Source of the DNA: MKUN01 sp964481425
GTDB lineage: Bacteria > Bacteroidota > Bacteroidia > Chitinophagales > Chitinophagaceae
Assembly: GCA_964481425.1 (NCBI GenBank)
Contig: CAYZTM010000009.1
Span: 47,873 to 111,872, forward strand
Direction: 5' to 3'
Length of the DNA: 64,000 nucleotides
The notes beneath the pieces are model-generated. The model was given only the letters and a program-made list of their open reading frames with translations, did not search any database and had not been told where the DNA came from. This document shows, piece after piece, positions 61,075-64,000 of this stretch. Position 1 is the first letter of the stretch. Each line of letters begins with the position of its first letter. A program made the position numbers and the translations under genes.

Positions 61075-61389
61075 CTATTGAGGGTTATCCTCCTGGTCCT
61101 TGCCCTGAACAGGTACCTTATCTATACGATAACGTATGAATAAATATCCGCCAAAACCACAAAACCACATAAAAACGGAATGTATGGGGTGCCCGACAAG
61201 ATATGTGGTGATGGCATCGGGCGTGAGGCTACCCTTATAAAAATAGCCGATAACGAATGCGCCCCCCAATATCTCAAGGAGCAGGAATGCCAGTACGGTA
61301 AACAATGCCCACCTGCCCGGGCGCTGCCCTTTACGCTTTGCCCTTAACCCATTCAGGTAAGCCAGAAAAATACTTAATATCAGATCCAA
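61075..61389 (-). CDS. Small membrane protein, unknown
   Basis: A 104-residue protein with three hydrophobic segments: an N-terminal one, WALFTVLAFLLLEILGGAFV, and HSVFMWFCGFGGYLFI. The cytoplasmic loop is basic. It follows the ColD-like gene by 4 bp and is probably cotranscribed. No family recognised. Confidence 0.65.
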   Translation of the reverse strand: MDLILSIFLAYLNGLRAKRKGQRPGRWALFTVLAFLLLEILGGAFVIGYFYKGSLTPDAITTYLVGHPIHSVFMWFCGFGGYLFIRYRIDKVPVQGKDQEDNPQ

Positions 61390-61393
61390 TACG

Positions 61394-62599
61394 CTAAATG
61401 TTCTTCATGAATTCGGTAACGCTTTCCATCACATGAGCGATCTGCTCTTCGCTGAGGCCATGATGACAGGCCAGCAACATGCCGCCGCGCATCACTTTAT
61501 CCGACTCAAGGTAGCCATCTTTTGCGGCTTTATGAGCCGAATTTTTAAAACCGGGCTGACGAAGTATATTGCCTGTAAATACGGTACGTGTCTGTATGTT
61601 CCGTTTCTCCAGGAATATCTGCATATCGCGACGGATAAACGGAGCAGTATCGCGGATGGTGACCGCGAAGGCCAGCCAACCTGTACGAGAACCGGGCAAC
61701 TGCTTCGGTAATACAAAGAATTCCTCATACTGAGCAAAGAACTCACGCATGCGGCCAAAATTTCGTGTGCGTGTATCAATGTTGTTACCAAGATCATCGA
61801 GCTGTACCAAACCGAAAGCGGCCCCCATTTCGGAAGGCTCGATATTATAGCCGGGCTCCTCGAACACGAACTTGGCATCATATGGTATACCTTCTATCTC
61901 TACATTGAAACGGTTCTCTATCTTTTCAGACTCTACGAAGAGTGATGAACTGCGCCCCCAACTGCGCAACAGGCGGCCACGATCGTAAAAAGCCTCAGTA
62001 TTAACACATAACATACCACCATTGCCGGCACAGTTGATGATGTGCGAGCCATAGAAGCTGGTGGTGCTCATATCCGTAAAGCGACCGGAAGAGGCCCCGT
62101 CTATTTCGGCACCAAGGGTATCGGCAGAGTCTTCGAGCACAAAAAGGTTATGTTTATCGGCTATTTCGCGAAGCACTTTCCAGTCGGGCAGGTTGCCCAT
62201 GAGGTTCGGAATGATCATTGCCTTTGTCTTAGGCGTTATCATCTCCTCCACTTTATTCGCATCAATATTGTAAGTACCCTCTTCCACATCGACAAAAGCA
62301 GGTATCCAGCCTTTCTTAACCTGTGGAGCTACAGTGGTAGAGAATGTGAGCGCGGGTGTTATGATCTCTGAACCCGGCTCATAATTCATAAGGTCGGCAG
62401 CGAGGTAGAGCGCTGATGAGCCACTATTGACCATGACGCCATACTTTTTGTTATAAAGAGCAGCAACCCGCTCTTCCATTGCACGGACATGCTTACCCAT
62501 CTGCGTGCTGCTGCGCAGCACTTTCATAACGGCTTCGATCTCGGCCTCGCCATATACGGCCTTACCATAGGGGACGTGGATGTATTTTGTATCTACCAT
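61394..62599 (-). CDS. DegT/DnrJ-family PLP enzyme with catalytic Lys replaced by His (ColD-like dehydratase)
   Basis: A 401-residue fold-type I PLP protein. The Asp for the pyridine nitrogen is D157 in LEDSADTLG. The position of the Schiff-base lysine is His186 in SFYGSHIINCAGNGGM. His at this place is the mark of ColD and RfbH sugar 3-dehydratases, which remove the 3-hydroxyl of 4-keto-6-deoxy sugars with PMP. No FeS cysteine set is evident, so ColD is the closer analogue. The substrate is unknown. The other DegT enzyme in this window (14992-16161) keeps its Lys. Confidence 0.82.
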   Translation of the reverse strand: MVDTKYIHVPYGKAVYGEAEIEAVMKVLRSSTQMGKHVRAMEERVAALYNKKYGVMVNSGSSALYLAADLMNYEPGSEIITPALTFSTTVAPQVKKGWIPAFVDVEEGTYNIDANKVEEMITPKTKAMIIPNLMGNLPDWKVLREIADKHNLFVLEDSADTLGAEIDGASSGRFTDMSTTSFYGSHIINCAGNGGMLCVNTEAFYDRGRLLRSWGRSSSLFVESEKIENRFNVEIEGIPYDAKFVFEEPGYNIEPSEMGAAFGLVQLDDLGNNIDTRTRNFGRMREFFAQYEEFFVLPKQLPGSRTGWLAFAVTIRDTAPFIRRDMQIFLEKRNIQTRTVFTGNILRQPGFKNSAHKAAKDGYLESDKVMRGGMLLACHHGLSEEQIAHVMESVTEFMKNI

Positions 62600-62735
62600 C
62601 TTGTAAAATTAGACTGCGAATGTAATAGTAATGCCGCAATATAATAAGTTAAGGCTTTGAGAAAATTTGTAATAATAAAATATATCTATCCCAAAAGCAC
62701 AAGATCAACGGTAAAGCCTATATGGGTAACAACCC

Positions 62736-63449
62736 TTATTCTGCCATATCGCTTTCCTCATCTTTGTCCCTGGCCCAGTCGATTACAATAACAGAGGATT
62801 CAGTAAGCGGTACAATACCAGCCTTTAGGGCATACATCACCAGGCCGGAGCGGGATTTAATATCCAGTTTCTCAAAAAGGCTATCGCGGTATCCATCAAT
62901 GGTACGTGCGCTCATGCCCATTTTCACGCCAATATCCTTATAGGTCATCTCGCTGCAGCAGAAACCAAGGAATATCATCTCCTTCCGGGTGATCTCAGGC
63001 CGCTTCTCATGCATGGATGTAACATAGCGCTGAAATTTGCCCGCGGTCATTTCGGGATGATAATAGTCGTTATTCACTAAAGAGTCGAGCGCTTTCTCGA
63101 ATTCATCGGGCGCTGCACTCTTCAGCAGGTAGCCACAGGCCCCTTCGGTAAGCAGCCTGATAATAGTGAACTCATTGTTGTACTGGGACAGGACGAGTGT
63201 TTTGATATCGGGCCAGTTCTTTTTCAGCTCTACCTGTGTTTCAAAACCGTCCATGACCGGCATGCTTACATCAAGTATGCATATATCGGGCGGAACCATG
63301 GCATCGGCTATCTGGTCCAAAAGCTCCCTGCCGTTGTCGGCCTCGATGACGACCTTATAAGGACCAAAGTTATTGATAAGGTCCCTAAGTGCATTGCGCA
63401 GCAAAACGTGATCGTCGGCCATTGCGATCCTGATCTTAGTTGTTTCCAT
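62736..63449 (-). CDS. NarL/FixJ-type response regulator
   Basis: A 237-residue regulator. The receiver (MADDHVLLRNAL) has phosphoacceptor Asp60 in CILDVSMPVMDGF and Lys in GYLLKSA. The LuxR HTH at about 150-215 has EITRKEMIFLGFCCSEMTYK and MSARTIDGYRDSLFEKLDIK. It has a C-terminal acidic extension. Its start overlaps the upstream kinase gene by 14 bp. A 136-bp gap, AT-rich and without clear signals, separates it from the ColD-like gene. Confidence 0.93.
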   Translation of the reverse strand: METTKIRIAMADDHVLLRNALRDLINNFGPYKVVIEADNGRELLDQIADAMVPPDICILDVSMPVMDGFETQVELKKNWPDIKTLVLSQYNNEFTIIRLLTEGACGYLLKSAAPDEFEKALDSLVNNDYYHPEMTAGKFQRYVTSMHEKRPEITRKEMIFLGFCCSEMTYKDIGVKMGMSARTIDGYRDSLFEKLDIKSRSGLVMYALKAGIVPLTESSVIVIDWARDKDEESDMAE

Positions 63450-64000
63450 TGCTGTTGTTTATGAGTAATGATAAAGTTGTTCCTGCACCGGGTGAAGAGC
63501 TTACATCTATGCTCCCTTTGATGAAGCCAGCCCGCTGTTGCATGTTGATGAAGCCCACACCTTTTTTCAGTGCGGGGTCCTGCGCATCGAAGCCCACGCC
63601 ATCGTCGCGTATCTGTAACCTGAACGCGCCGGGCATATTGTCCACCAGCACCTCTACCACCCGGGCACGGGCATGCTTCACTACATTGTGCAGGGCCTCC
63701 TGCACTATCCTGAAAATGACGAGCTCGGTCTGTGCATCAAACGGCTGGTAGTTTCCTTTAATGCTGAAACCACCTTTGAGCCCGCGGGCGGCGAGTACGT
63801 TCTCCAACTCGTTAGTGACCGCAGTTACGAGGCCTGTTTGCTTTATAAAATCCGTATTGAGCGAGTGGCTCATAGCACGGAGTTCGTTGATGACGCGCTC
63901 CTGTAGTTCTACCGTCTCTTCGCAGAGATCGGCCCGCTGGGCCTCATCGCGACAAAGAGCAGTAGCATGTATCTTGATCTTGACCAGCGAGAGGAACTGC
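63436..64000 (-). CDS. NarX-type sensor histidine kinase (5' end cut by window)
   Basis: The last 187 codons of a HisKA_3 kinase. The visible start QFLSLVKIKIHATALC lies just after the phosphoacceptor His, which is outside the window. The ATPase domain has FRIVQEALHNVVKHARA (N-box), LQIRDDGVGFD (G1) and KKGVGFINMQQRAGFIKG (G2). The frame continues past the edge, so the inner Met at 63873 is not the start. Pairs with the response regulator downstream. Confidence 0.92.
   Translation of the reverse strand, partial: QFLSLVKIKIHATALCRDEAQRADLCEETVELQERVINELRAMSHSLNTDFIKQTGLVTAVTNELENVLAARGLKGGFSIKGNYQPFDAQTELVIFRIVQEALHNVVKHARARVVEVLVDNMPGAFRLQIRDDGVGFDAQDPALKKGVGFINMQQRAGFIKGSIDVSSSPGAGTTLSLLINNSNGNN

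Overview
The window looks like chromosomal DNA from a Bacteroidota bacterium, probably of the Chitinophagaceae or a relative. Several secreted proteins end in type IX secretion (T9SS) sorting domains with the YPNPV/FPNP signature. Promoter-like sites fit the Bacteroidota TAnnTTTG pattern. Mobile genes are of Bacteroidota type (DUF3871, SAM-like tyrosine integrase), and lipoproteins carry short SCxx lipoboxes. This placement rests on family knowledge, not on a database search.

Layout. 1-4232: the end of a YitT membrane protein, an HD hydrolase, a LuxE-like acyl-protein synthetase, a lipoprotein and a REC-PAS signalling protein. 4450-17232: an exopolysaccharide locus read in one direction, with a Wzc-type tyrosine autokinase, flippase, acetyltransferase, Wzy-like polymerase, three GT4 glycosyltransferases, and a PglC/PglD/PglE-like trio (initiating phosphoglycosyl transferase, N-acetyltransferase, aminotransferase). 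An outer-membrane barrel protein closes it. 17230-19192: a YiiX-type hydrolase and a secreted YHYH protein. 19193-22100: an AT-rich patch of small lipoprotein/secreted genes, a broken glycosyltransferase, and four copies or partial copies of a structured repeat. 22101-27000: an aromatic catabolism operon (hmgA, hppD, paaABCD). 27002-31057: an MFS transporter, a T9SS protein, a VOC protein, a DUF4199 protein and a membrane LuxR regulator.

31166-45127 is a 13.9 kb integrative element inserted in a tRNA-Ser(UGA) gene. A 79-bp direct repeat with one mismatch bounds it, and a tyrosine integrase lies beside the right end. It carries an AAA ATPase, DUF3871, a GIY-YIG-like protein, a large SF2 helicase, a CPA2 antiporter as cargo, and a four-gene module divergent from an XRE regulator across a perfect 18-bp palindrome. 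Five copies of a roughly 55-bp inverted-repeat element fall at the borders between the gene modules. I see none outside the element, and I recognise no relaxase or conjugation gene.

45285-64000 returns to core-type genes: msrA, a Panacea-domain protein, acyl-CoA-binding protein, a T9SS esterase, YraN, a phosphoglucose/phosphomannose isomerase, MbnP-like and other lipoproteins, a GT-C-like membrane protein, tRNA-Leu(GAG), a histidine kinase, a GT2 enzyme, an ELWxxDGT-repeat T9SS protein, a LiaF-like protein beside a LytS/LytTR pair, a ColD-like PLP enzyme, and a NarL/NarX-type pair running off the right edge. The most unusual material is the modular island with its five-copy inverted repeat, followed by the structured repeat family at 19.6-22.0 kb.
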